Positions 35,770 through 46,299 are shown, counted from the stretch's first letter. The stretch is DNA of 64,000 nucleotides from Antilocapra americana (GCA_007570785.1 ML664161.1:5282723-5346722), one strand, 5' to 3'. The notes: a model not told the origin generated them from the sequence alone. Program-made: numbers and translations.

Positions 35770-36021
35770 GTGCCTGTAATAGTGCCACGTCTGATAAGTA
35801 GTTGCTCAATAAACTCTTGTTGGATAGTGTAATGAATCACTGACTTTGTAACAGTGCCTGTAATAGTGCCACGTCTGATAAATAGTTGCTCAATAAACTC
35901 TTGTTGGCTAGTATAATGAATCACTGACTCTGTAATAGTGCCTGTAATAGTGCCATGTCTGGTAAATAGTTGCTCAATAAACTCTTTTTGGATAGTACAA
36001 TGAATCACTGACTCTAGCCCA
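35770..36021. repeat. 84-bp tandem repeat, three copies
   Basis: Units begin at 35770, 35854 and 35938 with gtgcctgtaatagtgcca and include gttgctcaataaactct and aatgaatcactgact. Units 1 and 2 differ at only about five positions. The unit resembles the conserved tail shared by MIR and L2 (gtgcctgg...gctcaataaa...gaatgaat), so a short piece of ancient retroposon seems to have been triplicated in place. Because 84 is divisible by three, a 139-codon minus-strand frame (35652-36071) stays open with a threefold 28-residue repeat (EFIEQL core). No start context or homology suggests it is a gene. Confidence 0.92.
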
Positions 36022-37103
36022 GTCTTCAGTGTATTGAGACCTCTTCTATTTCTTACCTTATCTTTACCCACATGTTTTCTCTTCAGGTATGTAGATTTCA
36101 GTGCCTATCTTGTACATGTCATGCAGGAGTCCAATCAGGACGTCACTTCCTGTTGAGTCGTGAGTTCTACCCAGTGCACTAGGGGAATCAACGGGTTTGT
36201 TCACTAATAGTCTTGCATCTTCAACTTAATTTATTGATTATTCATATTAGCTAAACTTTCATTTTCCATTTATTTAGTTTTAAGGATTGTACTTGACCAT
36301 CTTACTAGTTATTTGTAACTGAGAATGGATGAGTTCCAAGGGATTCTTTTTAGACTGTGTGTGCTACCTCCATAACATCCAGTTGTATAGTTTATTTGAG
36401 CATTTTATTACTCCTCTGCCTCATTTCAGTGTAAGAGATTCTACAGAACACCTACTTTATGATCTCATGTCTCTGAATTTTATGTAGCTTTTACGGTAAG
36501 AAACACAGTAGAATTACCATAGGGGTTTACATATTTAAAAGATGCTTTCCAGCATGTAAAAGTGACAGTGTACATTCATCACACAAGAAGTTAAAGCATG
36601 TTTGTTGCAGATTTGAGCAAAGACCTTTCACCTCAGACTCAGATTATCTGATTATTAAAACACACTCACTTCTCAAATCCTCAGTTATCTTATAATGTCA
36701 TGACCTTTAACTGGAGGAAGAGATGCAAATACCACTTGTTCTCAAAAAATACTTAAGCCATTAGAGGAGCATTTTAGATTTCTGTAGGCTTTTCCACTTA
36801 TTCTCAAAGGATTACCTGAATTGATGAGCATCTGATGGGTTTCATGCAGTTGGGGAAGGAAGAGAACAAACCTCTCTATTAGTCAAATCTGTAATAATAT
36901 GTGGTGCTGTCCCTGAATTAGCAGCCATTCACTGAATCATCACCCACGGTTCTTTTCATCCACTGGCACCTTGAAGTTTTGTGGCATACAGAATTTGGGG
37001 CTTAATCAAAAAGGTCAGTGGCCATCTTTGAAAAAGGCCTAAGTCTTGTACCTGTAGTGTAACTTTAGAACTCCAGGGATATAAAGTTGCAGCTTTCAAC
37101 CTC
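36022..37103. other. Unassigned DNA
   Basis: No recognised repeat or gene. Confidence 0.5.
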
Positions 37104-37113
37104 GGCTATACAT

Positions 37114-37311
37114 TTGTAGTTAAGTCATGTCTGACTCATTTGCCACCCCACGGACTGCAGCCCGCCAGGCTCCTCTGTCCTGGGGATTTCCCAGGGAAGA
37201 ATAGTAGAAGGGGTTGCCATTTCCTCCTCCAGGGGATCCTTCCAAACCAAGGATCGAACCTGGGTCTCCTGCATTGCAGATTCTTTAGCACTGAGCCACC
37301 AGGAAAGCCCT
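37114..37311 (-). mobile_element. Bov-tA SINE (left arm of inverted pair)
   Basis: Antisense full-length copy. Target-site duplication ggctatacat (37104-37113) and ggccatacat (37312-37321), 9 of 10. A sense copy lies 71 bases downstream. Confidence 0.93.
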
Positions 37312-37382
37312 GGCCATACATGGAGAGCTCTGAAAACGTGCTGGTGCCTGGATCTATTTCCAGATATTCTAGATTGAAAATA

Positions 37383-37590
37383 TGGGGCATCTCTGGTGGC
37401 TCAAGTTGGTGAAGAATCCACCTGCAATGCAGGAGACCCAGGTTAGATCTCTAGATTGGTTGGATCCTGGAGAGGGAAGTGGCAACCCACTCCATTATTC
37501 TTGCCTGGGAAATCCCATGGACAGAGGAGCCTGGTGGGCTACAGTCCATGGACTCATGAGAGTTGAATGTGACTTGGTTGGTGGTAACAA
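37383..37590 (+). mobile_element. Bov-tA SINE (right arm of inverted pair)
   Basis: Sense full-length copy from gggcatctctggtggctcaa to the degenerate end gttgaatgtgacttggttgg. Together with 37114-37311 it forms about 200-base inverted arms around a 71-base spacer. Confidence 0.9.
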
Positions 37591-37735
37591 AACCACCTGG
37601 GGATCTTGTTAAGCTTTCAGACTCCCTCTCAAGAGGTCTTTCCATGGAGCCTAAGAGTCTGCATTCCTAACAAGCTGACCGAGGAAGTGGATGCTGCTGG
37701 TTCATGGACCACACTGTGCGTTTTAGGCCTTAGAA
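37591..37735. mobile_element. Old MER-type DNA transposon fossil (tentative)
   Basis: The sequence aaccacctggggatcttgtt, gagtctgcattcctaacaag and tggttcatggaccacactgt fits a common mammalian non-autonomous DNA transposon pattern (cacctgggg...cttgtta ... aatctgcatttctaacaag ... ggaccacac). Family name uncertain. Confidence 0.45.
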
Positions 37736-38317
37736 TTTCTTTCTTTTCCTTCTGTGTAATATTGTTCCAACATTCAGAAGTTTGATGCCAGTTTAACCTT
37801 ATACCACTTTCCTAGAATTTTTTTCTTCTCTAGTTTGTGGGTTGTTGCTCATGAGATTTTCTAAGAATGTGTTCTTTTCTAATAAACCAGGGCACTGAGA
37901 GGCATTTCTCAACCCTTGTGCTTTTTATTTTTTATTTTTTCTAGTAGGGAGGCCAACTTGCATTTATAGTGCACATAATTGGTGAGTGCCTTAGGCAGGA
38001 AGATAAAAATAACTCTGGTCAGTGAAAGGTTTTCTTCAGTAGCCCTATCTCCCAGGTCTAGCATTGAAAAAACTGCCTTTTATGGCTCTCCTGGGACTCC
38101 TTTTTGTTAACTTCTTGGAAAAACTGCATGCAAGTGAACCAGACAACCTTCTTCCCCTGCAGCTAACCTCTCCTTAATTGCTTGTTGTTGATAATTAACG
38201 CTAATTTACCCCCACTCTCTTGAACTTGGAAAGCAATGTTCCAATATTCAATGTTCTGTTTTAAAATTCATAGCCTTTTCTGTCTCTCTTGCTCCCTCTG
38301 AGTTAGACTGAATGGTG
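37736..38317. other. Unassigned DNA
   Basis: Nothing recognised. Confidence 0.5.
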
Positions 38318-38509
38318 GTTCTCCAATTGTATTGTGGATAGGTATCACCATTCACCAAAAAAATTGTACTGCTGAATAATAATCATGATTTCTTGCTCCA
38401 TTTTCAAAGATTCTTGTTTGGTAGATCTGAAGTAGGCCCAGGTATTTATGTCTTTATTAAGTGACCACTAGGATGATTTTTGTGACCCAGCCTTTGAGAA
38501 ACAGTATTC
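38318..38509 (+). mobile_element. Old MER-type DNA transposon fossil (tentative)
   Basis: Starts ggtggttctccaattgta and ends cctttgagaaacag, so the ends are roughly inverted (gttctc / gagaaac). The interior has tagatctgaagtaggcccag and gtatttatgt. It is similar in type to 37591-37735. The adjoining 38517-38610 may be a second relative. Confidence 0.45.
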
Positions 38510-38845
38510 TTGACCTGATTTCTCAAGCTTTAATGTATATTCAAATGACCTGCGATTCTTGTTACCACACAATTCTGGTTTAGCAGTTTGGGGATGGGAT
38601 ATTTTTAAAAACACTTCAGGTCCTAGGAGTCACAATATTTTGACTAATAAGGTTTTAGATCAAGTAGTTCATACTATACTATTCACAATTATACATATAC
38701 ACTACCTTTAATGTAATATAATACGTTTTTAAAACTTATATGTATGGTTGAAACATGAACTTCTTGGGGAAAAAAATCTCAAATCATGGAATACCAAACT
38801 TAGAACAGAACTTCTAGAGAACTGAACTAGAGATCTTTTGCCTAA
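38510..38845. other. Unassigned DNA
   Basis: Possibly includes a further MER-type relic at 38517-38610; otherwise nothing recognised. Confidence 0.4.
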
Positions 38846-38857
38846 TCCAGACTTTCA

Positions 38858-39180
38858 GTTCAGTTTAGCTCAGTCATGTCTGACTCTGCAGGTCCATGGA
38901 CCACAGCACACCAGGCTTCTGTGTCCATCACAAACTCCTGGACCTTACTCAACCTCACGTCCATTGAGTCGGTGATGCCATCCAAGCATCTCATCCTCTG
39001 TCGTCCCCTTCTCCTCCTGTTTTCAATCTTTCCCAGCATCAATTCTTTTTTAAGAAGTCTTCGCATCAGGTGGCCAAAGTATTGGAGCTTCAGTTTCAGT
39101 GTCAGTCCTTCCAATGAATATTCAGGACTGATTTCCTTTAGGATTGACTGGTTTGATCTCCTTGCCAGTCCAAGAGACTC
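38858..39180 (-). mobile_element. BovB LINE 3' fragment, old type
   Basis: Antisense BovB 3' end with part of the ORF2 C-terminus (minus-strand frame 38860-39114, core [12 protein letters not shown]). It carries the older diagnostic aatattcagg. A target-site duplication, tccagactttca (38846-38857) and tccagaccttca (39181-39192), 11 of 12, shows it is one 5'-truncated insertion. Confidence 0.93.
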
Positions 39181-39192
39181 TCCAGACCTTCA

Positions 39193-39706
39193 TAGTGGCC
39201 ATACAATGCTGTTTATTGCTTAAATTAAATCTGCATCAGAGGGCTGATTTTGAAGATTTTTGGAGGCTTCTATCTCATATATAAAAAGGTCCTAGTTTTG
39301 CCTTGGCATTAATAAAACATCAAAATTTTTAAAAAATGTCCTGGATTCATTGTTGATTTATATAAGGTTAGTCTTTGCCTTTTTCTTGCTTTAGTGGCTT
39401 TAACGTAAGACTGATCCATCTAAAGCATCAATAAAGTGACATTTCTCATATTGAAAGGAAGCCTTGGCTTTTCAAAACATCCTTTGCAAGCAAGATAAAA
39501 TTCTTTTCCATTATCTCCTGTGAAATTTACTAGAATGAAGAAAAAATAAAAGATTTTTATTTAATAGGAAAATTGAATATAAAAGCCTGGTATGAACGGA
39601 GCAGAAATTTTGGAGCTGAATATAGCTGAATTTATGCCCTAGACAACTTATTTTAGCACCTCTGAACTGTTTTTTCAATCTTTAAAATGGACATAATAAT
39701 TGCTAT
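39193..39706. other. Unassigned DNA
   Basis: AT-rich, nothing recognised. Confidence 0.5.
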
Positions 39707-39795
39707 CCCATGGATGGAGGAGCCTGGTGGGCTGCCGTCTCTGTGGTTGCACAGAGTTGGACACGACTGAAGCAACTTATCAGCAGCAGCAGAAC
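39707..39795 (+). mobile_element. BovA SINE fragment with (CAG)n end
   Basis: Tail part only: atcccatggatggaggagcc, tggttgcacagagttggaca, cgactgaagcaactta and a cagcagcagcag run, typical of the Bov-A2 tail. Confidence 0.85.
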
Positions 39796-40351
39796 TATAT
39801 ATAATTAGAAAACATAATAAAAATATTTGTAACATAATTCATAATAAAGGGCAATCATTATCTTTCTTCCTAGATTTGTTTTCATACATATTATTTCTAC
39901 TATAAATTCTCATTATTTTCACATATTTGCTCTGAGCCAAACATATAATTTTAATCTATATAGGCTATCTAAGTCCTAGAAATTTTACACAGATGACTTA
40001 AAAGACATAAATATAGGTGAAGGACTGTGGTAAAAGCTTTCAAAGTTACATATTATTATAGGACCTCTTAAATAAAAGCCAGGTCAGATATTCAGAATAT
40101 AATTTATGAGAAGAACAAGGTGATTAACTTGTACTGAATTTAAAAATTGAAGATTATTAGCTTTTTAGAAGCTGATAATTTGCTAGGATAAATCGTTTCT
40201 CTGTAACATTTGCTTTAAACTGTATATTGTTTTTCTTTTTGAGGACATTTTTGGGAAGTGGAAAACTGCTTGTTTGTAGTAGAGAATTTTCTTATTTTTC
40301 TTGTGTCCTTGGAAACATAATTCCCTTATGTCCATTTTTTTTTTTAACTCA
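39796..40351. other. Unassigned AT-rich DNA
   Basis: Nothing recognised; the plus-strand frame at 40227-40595 mainly translates the transposon that follows. Confidence 0.5.
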
Positions 40352-40575
40352 GAAATTCTCAACTGCAGAAGAATTTGCTCCCCTTGGTCCCAAAAGGGAC
40401 ATCTGGCAATGTCTGGAGAGATTTTTTGCTGCTGTGACTGGTGGGGGCTGCTACTGGCTTCTAATGGGCAGAGGCCTGAGATGCTTTTCAGCGCTGTACA
40501 GTGTGCAGGGCAGGCTCCTCACAGTAAAGAATTATTGGCTCAAAAGGTCAATAATGCTGAGATTGAAACCCTGTT
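40352..40575 (+). mobile_element. MER5A-like hAT-Charlie DNA transposon fossil
   Basis: Sense pattern: agaaattctcaactgcagaa, gggacatctggcaatgtctg, gctgctactggcttctaatg, gtgcagggcaggctcctcac, agtaaagaattattggc and the closing gattgaaaccctg. Full-length or nearly so; opposite orientation to 22575-22805. Confidence 0.88.
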
Positions 40576-40759
40576 TTAGTCTATGGATTGATTGAAGTAA
40601 ATGGCACAATGTTCAAAATCTGTGGGTCAAACCATGCTTTCTCAATGGGGGCAACATGATTTCCAAGGGACCAAAAACTGATCCTTGGTGTGCAAAAAAA
40701 ATGTTTAGATATTACCATGGATTATGCTCTCCAAAAGTCAATCCTACTCAATAAAATAA

Positions 40760-40812
40760 AAATATGTATATATATACACACACAAATATATATATATATA
40801 CATATATACAGT
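40760..40812. repeat. (TA)n/(CA)n microsatellite
   Basis: Alternating TA and CACA units: tatatatatacacacacaaa followed by tatatatatatacatata. Confidence 0.9.
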
Positions 40813-40889
40813 ATATCTGTGATGTTAAAATTTCATACATATATGAATGGTCTATGTCAGAAAAAAAAAAAAGTCTAAATAGGCTCCTT

Positions 40890-41114
40890 GTGAGTGGTTG
40901 CTAAGTCTCCTCATTTGTGTCCAACTCTTTGCAACCCCAAGGACTCTAACCTGCCAGGATTCTCTGTCTATGGGATTTCCCAAGCAAGAATGCTAGAGTG
41001 GGTTGCCATACCCTCCTCCAGTGGATCTCCCTGACCCAGGGATTGAACACACGTATCGTATGTCTCCTGCATTGGCAGATAGGTTCTTTACTATCAGTGC
41101 CACTTGGGAATCCC
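40890..41114 (-). mobile_element. Bov-tA SINE
   Basis: Antisense full-length copy. Target-site duplication aggctcctt (40881-40889) and aggttcctt (41115-41123), 8 of 9. It faces the sense BovA copy at 41297 (inverted pair, spacer about 180 bases). Confidence 0.92.
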
Positions 41115-41159
41115 AGGTTCCTTAGAGGGTGGTATTGAAAAAAAGTTGACAAGAGTGCT

Positions 41160-41284
41160 CAAACAAATGACCCTGGACAGGTCATTTCAGTTCTTTGTGC
41201 TTAGTTCCCTATGTGCACTTAGCTCATAGGGATGTTTTGATGGTTAAAGTAATACTAAGCATCATTTATTTATTGAGTACCCAT
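41160..41284 (+). mobile_element. MIR SINE fragment
   Basis: ccctggacaggtcatttcag, ctcatagggatgttttgatg and gttaaagtaatactaagc follow the MIR order. Weak. Confidence 0.45.
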
Positions 41285-41296
41285 CATGCGTTAATT

Positions 41297-41572
41297 GGAG
41301 AAGGCAATGGCACCCTACTCAGTACTCTTGTCTGGAAAATCCCATGGATGGAGGAGCCTGGTGGGCTATAGTCCACGGGGTCCCAGAGAGTTGGACATGA
41401 CTGAGCGACTTCACTTTCACTTTTCACTTTCATGCATTGGCAAAGGAAATGGCAACTCACTCAAGTGTTCTTGTCTGGAGAATCTCAGGGATGGAAGAGG
41501 CTGGTGGGCTGCCATCTATGGGGTCGTACAGAGTTGGACGTGACTAAAGCGACTTAGCAGCAGCAGCAGCAG
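41297..41572 (+). mobile_element. Bov-A2 dimeric SINE with (CAG)n
   Basis: Two BovA units in tandem (starts ggagaaggcaatggcaccct and ggcaaaggaaatggcaactc), joined by a tttcactttcacttttcact linker, and a (cag)n end at about 41557-41572. No tRNA head, as expected for Bov-A2. Target-site duplication catgcgttaatt (41285-41296) and catgtattaatt (41573-41584), 10 of 12. Confidence 0.93.
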
Positions 41573-41613
41573 CATGTATTAATTATTGCCAATATAAGGA
41601 GAGTGTCTATACT

Positions 41614-42124
41614 CAGTCATTCAAAAGAATGAATATTTGCAGCAATATGGATAGACCTAGAATGTCATACTGAGTAAAATAAGTCACACAGAGAAGGCGA
41701 AATATTGTATGACATCCCTTATATGTGGAATTTAAAGAGAAATGATACAAATGAACTTAAAAACAGAAATAGACTCACAGACTTTGAAAACAAGCTTATG
41801 GTTGCTAGGGGGAAAGGCTTGGGGAAGGAATAGTTACAGAGTTTGGGGTGGACATGTACACACTGCTGTATTTTAAATGATGCATTTAAAAACCAGCAAG
41901 GACCTATTGAATAGCATGTGGAACTCTGCTATATGGCAGAGTTAACTTTGTTAACTTTATATAACTTTGTTATATGGCAGCCTGTTTGGGAGGAGGGCTT
42001 GTATAGCCAAGTCTCTTCTCTGTTCTCCTGCAACTATCACAACATCGTTAATTGGCTATACCCCAATACAAAATAAAAAGTTCGAAACAAACAAACAAAA
42101 ATAAATCTATACCAAAAATATATG
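41614..42124 (+). mobile_element. 5'-truncated L1 with target-site duplication
   Basis: Sense L1 3' end (gcagcaatatggatagacct, acagaaatagactcacagac, aaccagcaaggacctattga) closing with the A-rich caaacaaacaaaaataaatc. Flanked by aggagagtgtctatact (41597-41613) and aggagagtgtctagact (42125-42141), 16 of 17. A local duplication (gttaactttgttaacttt, tatatggcag twice) lies near 41933-41980. Confidence 0.9.
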
Positions 42125-42242
42125 AGGAGAGTGTCTAGACTGACACAACAAGAGAGAGAAATTATTGCTGTCTCTGTAGAGACAACGAAACCCAGCCATA
42201 TTTAAGGATCCAAACCAAGCAAATAGAGAGGACTATAGATTT

Positions 42243-43432
42243 TGTTCAGTTCAGTTCAGTTGCTCAGTCGTGTCCGACTCTTTGCAACCCCATGAGCTGC
42301 AGCACGCCAGGCCTCCCTGTCTAACACCAGCTCCCTGAGCCCACCCAAATTCATGTCCATTGAGGCAGTGATGCCATCCAACCTCGGACTCTTTTGTTAA
42401 CTATAATGGCTACTCCATTTCTTCTAAGGGATTCCTGCCTACAGTAGTAGATATAATGGTCATCTGAGTTAAATTCACCCCTACTCCAGTTCATTTTGGT
42501 TCATTGATTCTTAGAATGTCAATGTTCACTCTTGCCATCTCCTGTTTGACCACTTCCAATTTGCCTTGATTCACTGACCTGACATATCAGGTTCCTATGC
42601 AATATTCCTCTTTACAGCATCAGACCTTGTTTCTATCACCAGTCACATCCACAGCCGGGTGTTGTTTTGCTTTGGCACCATCCCTTCATTCTTTCTTAAG
42701 TTATTTCTCCACTGATTTCCAGTATCAAATTGGGCACGTACCGACCTGGGGAGTTCATCTTTCCATGTCCTATCTTTTTGCCTTTTCATACTGTTCATGG
42801 GGTTCTCAAGGCAGAATACTGAAGTGGCTTGCCAGTCCCTTCTCCAGTGGACCACCTTTTTTTTTAGACCTCTCCACCATGACCCGTCTGTCTTGGGTGG
42901 CCCCACACGGCATGGCTTAGTTTCACTGACTTAGACAAGGCTGTGGTCTATGTGATCAGATTGGCTAGTTTTCTGTGATTGTGCTGTTAGTCTGTCTGCC
43001 CTCTGATGCCCTCTCTCAGCACCTATGTCTTACTTGGGTTTCTCTTACCTTGGACGTGAGGTATCTCTTCAGGGCTGCTCCAGGAACGTGAAGCAGCTGC
43101 TCCTTACCTTGGACGTGGGGTATGTCCTTCGGCCGCCGCTCCTGATCGTGGAAGTGGGATATCGCCTCTCTGCTGCTCGCTGCTCCTGCGCCACTCAACG
43201 GCCACTAGCCGCTCCTGCACCGCAGCAGCCGCTTGTCGCTCAGTCGCCGTGCCCTCTCTCTCAGCACCTACTATCTTACTTGGGTTTCTCTTCTCTTGGA
43301 TGTGGGGTATGTCCTCATGGCCGCCGCTCCTGACCTTGGACGTGGGATGTCTCCTCTCTGCCGCTTGTTGCTCCAGCGAAGTCGCTGCTTGCCGCTCATC
43401 TGACTTCAGAGCCTCTCTCTTACTCACTCACT
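42243..43432 (-). mobile_element. Internally deleted BovB LINE keeping both ends
   Basis: On the plus strand, the antisense BovB 3' end (42243 to about 42387) is joined directly to antisense sequence from the element's 5' half (about 42388-42905: start of ORF2/endonuclease region, minus-strand frame 42643-42906). That is followed by the CpG-rich 5' end (42960-43432). Almost all of the reverse transcriptase is missing. ctatag occurs at 42233-42238 and 43433-43438 and may be a short target-site duplication. The structure is that of a non-autonomous derivative. Confidence 0.85.
42960..43432 (-). promoter_or_regulatory. BovB 5' end, CpG-rich, with repeated unit
   Basis: A GC- and CpG-rich island in AT-rich DNA (cttcggccgccgctcctgat, tcgctcagtcgccgtgccct). 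A block starting ccctctctcagcacctat near 43008 recurs, as ccctctctctcagcaccta, at 43252, a spacing of about 243 bases, with acttgggtttctctt and ggacgtg motifs in each. By position this is the promoter/5' UTR of BovB. Retained CpGs could mean youth or lack of methylation. Activity is not shown. The overlapping frames on both strands (43025-43333, 43104-43427, 43249-43473) are artefacts of the composition. Confidence 0.65.
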
Positions 43433-43773
43433 CTATAGGAGGTATAATTGCAATGTTGCAAGTAATAAAATAAGCATATGTAGAGGATTTTCTCTAGGGA
43501 AGTAAACTTTATGATTAATACATGTGGCTTTTAAAAATTATACCTAGCTTCAGGAAACATGTCCCTGCTTCCTTTTGAGGTTACTTTCCATCTCACTTCT
43601 TGATCCAGCATTTCCCTTCTCCACTGGGACTAGAACAACAACCAGCATTTTTTTTTTTTTTCTATCTCTCTGTTGCCTACATTTATCACTCTGTCACTTT
43701 ACTGGCTTAGTTTCTACTGCCTGTAACTTGCTCAAGTCTCTTGAGTCTTATGAAACCCTTCTTCAAACATATA
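43433..43773. other. Unassigned DNA between two BovB copies
   Basis: Includes a T-run near 43650; nothing else recognised. Confidence 0.5.
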
Positions 43774-45692
43774 AGTTCAGTTCAGTTCAGTTGCTCAATC
43801 GTGTCTGACTCTTTGTGACCCCATGAATAGCAGCACACCAGGCCCTCTGTCCATCACCAACTCCCAGAGTCTACCCAAACCCATGTCCATCGAGTTGGTG
43901 ATGCCATCCAGCCATCACATCCTCTGTCATCCCCTTCTCCTCTTGCCCCCAATCCTTCCCAGCATCAGGGTCTTTTCCAATGATTCAACTCTTTGCATGG
44001 GGTGGCCAAAGTATTGGAGTTTCAGCTTCAACATCAGTCCTTCCAATGAACACCCAGGACTGATCTCCTTTAGGATGGACTGGTTGGATCTCCTTGCAGT
44101 CCAAGGGGCTCTCAAGAGTCTTCTCCAACACCACAGTTCAAAAGCATCAGTTCTTTGGTGCTCAGCTTTCTTCACCATCCAGCTCTCATATCCATACATG
44201 ACCACTGGAAAAACTATAGCCTTGACTAGACGGACCTTTGTTGGCAATGTCTGTGATTCTCAATATGCTGTCTAGGTTGGACATAACTTTCCTTCCAAGG
44301 AGTAAGTGTCTTTTAATTTCATGACTGCAATCACCATCTGCAATGATTTTGGAGCCCAAAAAACTAAAGTCTGACACTGTTTCCCCATCTATTTCTTATG
44401 AAATGATGGGACCAGATGCCATGATCTTAGTTTTCTGAATGTTGAGCTTTAAGCCAATTTTTTCACTCTCTTCTTTCACTTTCATCAAAAGGCTTTTTAG
44501 TTCCTCTTCACTTTCTGCCATAAGGGTGCTGTCATCTGCATGTCTGAGATTATTGATATTTATGTTGGCAATCTTGGTTCCAAGTTGTGCTTCTTCCAGC
44601 CCCCTGTTTCTCATGATGTACTCTGCATAGAAGTTAAATAAGCAGGGTGGCAATATACAGCCTTGACATACTCCTTTCCCTATTTGGAACTAGTCTTTTG
44701 TTCCATATCCTGTTCTAACTGTTACTTCCTGACCTGCATACAAATTTCTCAAGAGACATATCAGATGGTCTGGTATTCTCATCTCTTTCAGAGTTTTCCA
44801 CAGTATATTGTTATCCACACAGTCAAAGGCTTTGGCATAGTCAATAAAGCAGAAGTAGATGTTTTTCTGGAACTCTCTTGCTTTTTGATGATCCAGCAGA
44901 TGTTGGCAATTTGATCTCAGGTTCCTCTGCCTTTTCTAAAACCAGCTTGTACATCTGAAAGTCCACAGTTCACATATTGTTGAAGCCTGGCTTGGAGAAT
45001 TTTGAGCATCACTTTACTAGCATGTGAGATGAGTACATTTGTGCAGTAGTTCGAACATTTTTTGGCATTGCCTTTCTTTGGGATTGGGATGAAAACTGAC
45101 CTTTTCCAGTCCTGTGGCCACTGCTGAGTTTTCCAAATTTGCTGGCATATTGAGTGCAGCACTTCCACAGCATCATCTTTTAGGATTTGAAATAGCTCAA
45201 CTGGAATTCTGTCACCTCCACTAGCTTTGTTTGTAGGGATGCTTTCTGAGGCCCACTTGACTTCACATTCCAGAATGTCTGGCTCTAGGTGAATGGTCAC
45301 ATCATCTTGATTATCTGGGTCGTGAAGATCTTTTTTGTACAGTTCTTCTGTGTATTGTTGCCGCCTCTTCTTAATATCTTCTGTTTCTGTTAGGTCCATA
45401 CCATTTCTGTCCTTTATTGAGGCCATCTTTGCATGAAATGTTCCCCTGGTATCTCTAGTTTTCTTCAAGAGATCTCTAGTCTTTCCCATTCTGTTGTTTT
45501 CCTCTATTTCTTTGCATTGATCGCCGAGGAAGGCTTTCTTTTCTCTCCTTGCTATTCTTTGGAACTCTGCATTCAGATGGGAATATCTTTCCTTTTCTCC
45601 TTTGCTTTCGCTTCTCTTCTTTTCACAGCTATTCGTAAGGCCTCCTCAGACAGCCATTTTGCTTTTTTGCATTTCTTTTCCATCGGGATGGT
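43774..45692 (-). mobile_element. BovB (RTE-clade) LINE, 5'-truncated, longest copy
   Basis: Antisense BovB of about 1.9 kb from the 3' end (triplicated agttc at 43774) back into the region between endonuclease and reverse transcriptase. It carries the younger diagnostic aacacccagg near 44050. BovB entered ruminant ancestors by horizontal transfer (established) and supplies the 3' end shared with Bov-tA and BovA. This copy cannot move: it lacks the endonuclease and 5' end and its frame is broken. Confidence 0.96.
43800..45692 (-). pseudogene. BovB ORF2 remnant: reverse transcriptase, broken
   Basis: Minus-strand pieces in order: 45489-44917 (connector with MGKTRDLLKK, then fingers/palm with IPIPKKGNAK and QAGFRKGRGT), 44653-44396 (palm with the catalytic box), 44377-44186 (FLGSKI, DCSHEIKR) and 44247-43927 (C-terminal CWRRLLR, KLQYFGH). 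The catalytic tetrad at 44531-44542 reads HADD where RTE elements have YADD, a single transition. Several frameshifts separate the pieces. The enzyme would prime reverse transcription at nicked target DNA in the nucleus. The endonuclease half is absent because of 5' truncation. Confidence 0.93.
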
Positions 45693-45849
45693 CAACCTAC
45701 CGAAAATTCCACTTTATTCTACTTTTCCCTTTTCCAGTTATCCTCGTTACAAGGCCTGTTTTTACTTCCTTTGCCTCTGTTTGCTCTTAAACATCCTCAA
45801 TTTATTCTTCTACTCCTAACTGCCAGATCTCATTGGACTTAACCTGTTT

Positions 45850-46200
45850 TTGGTATTAACACTGTGGACACTCTCTTTTACTTGAAACTCCGTGCTATCT
45901 TAGTTCCTAGGGCATGCTTCTCTCTTGGTATTTCTCCTACTCTTCTGACCATTCCTTGTCAGCCTTTTATGCTTATACGGAAGGGATGGTGGTCCATAGC
46001 ACTTAGCCTTGACTGTCTTCTCTCCTCACACTGCTCATTCTCTCACTGCTCGCCTCGTGTCCAGTCTCATAGAATCTCCAGCCAGGTAACAGTGATGAGC
46101 TCCCAATCCATGTAGCAATATCCTGCTACTCACTGAATATCCCCACAGGGGTCTCCGGGCGCCCCAGATTCATCTTCTCTGAAACTAGACTTCTCCTTCT
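45850..46200 (+). mobile_element. Possible L2-like LINE fragment
   Basis: ttacttgaaactccgtgcta, ccttgactgtcttctctcct and ggtaacagtgatgagctccc are loosely like the body of old mammal-wide L2-type LINEs. Weak. Confidence 0.3.
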
Positions 46201-46299
46201 CTTGCACATTTATTTCTCCCCTGGTCATTCTTATCTTGGCATTGACATCTCCTTTGAAGCAGTTGCCCAAGATCACACGTGTGCCAGATGTGTTCTACC

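Noticed and set aside
42643..42906. 87-codon minus-strand frame beginning MGPPKTDGSW
   Set aside because: It is the start region of the BovB coding sequence in a deleted copy, not a host gene.
43025..43473. Cys/Ser/Leu-rich frames in the CpG-rich segment, possible first exon of a gene
   Set aside because: The segment is the BovB 5' end, shown by its order behind the BovB 5' coding part and its internal repeat.
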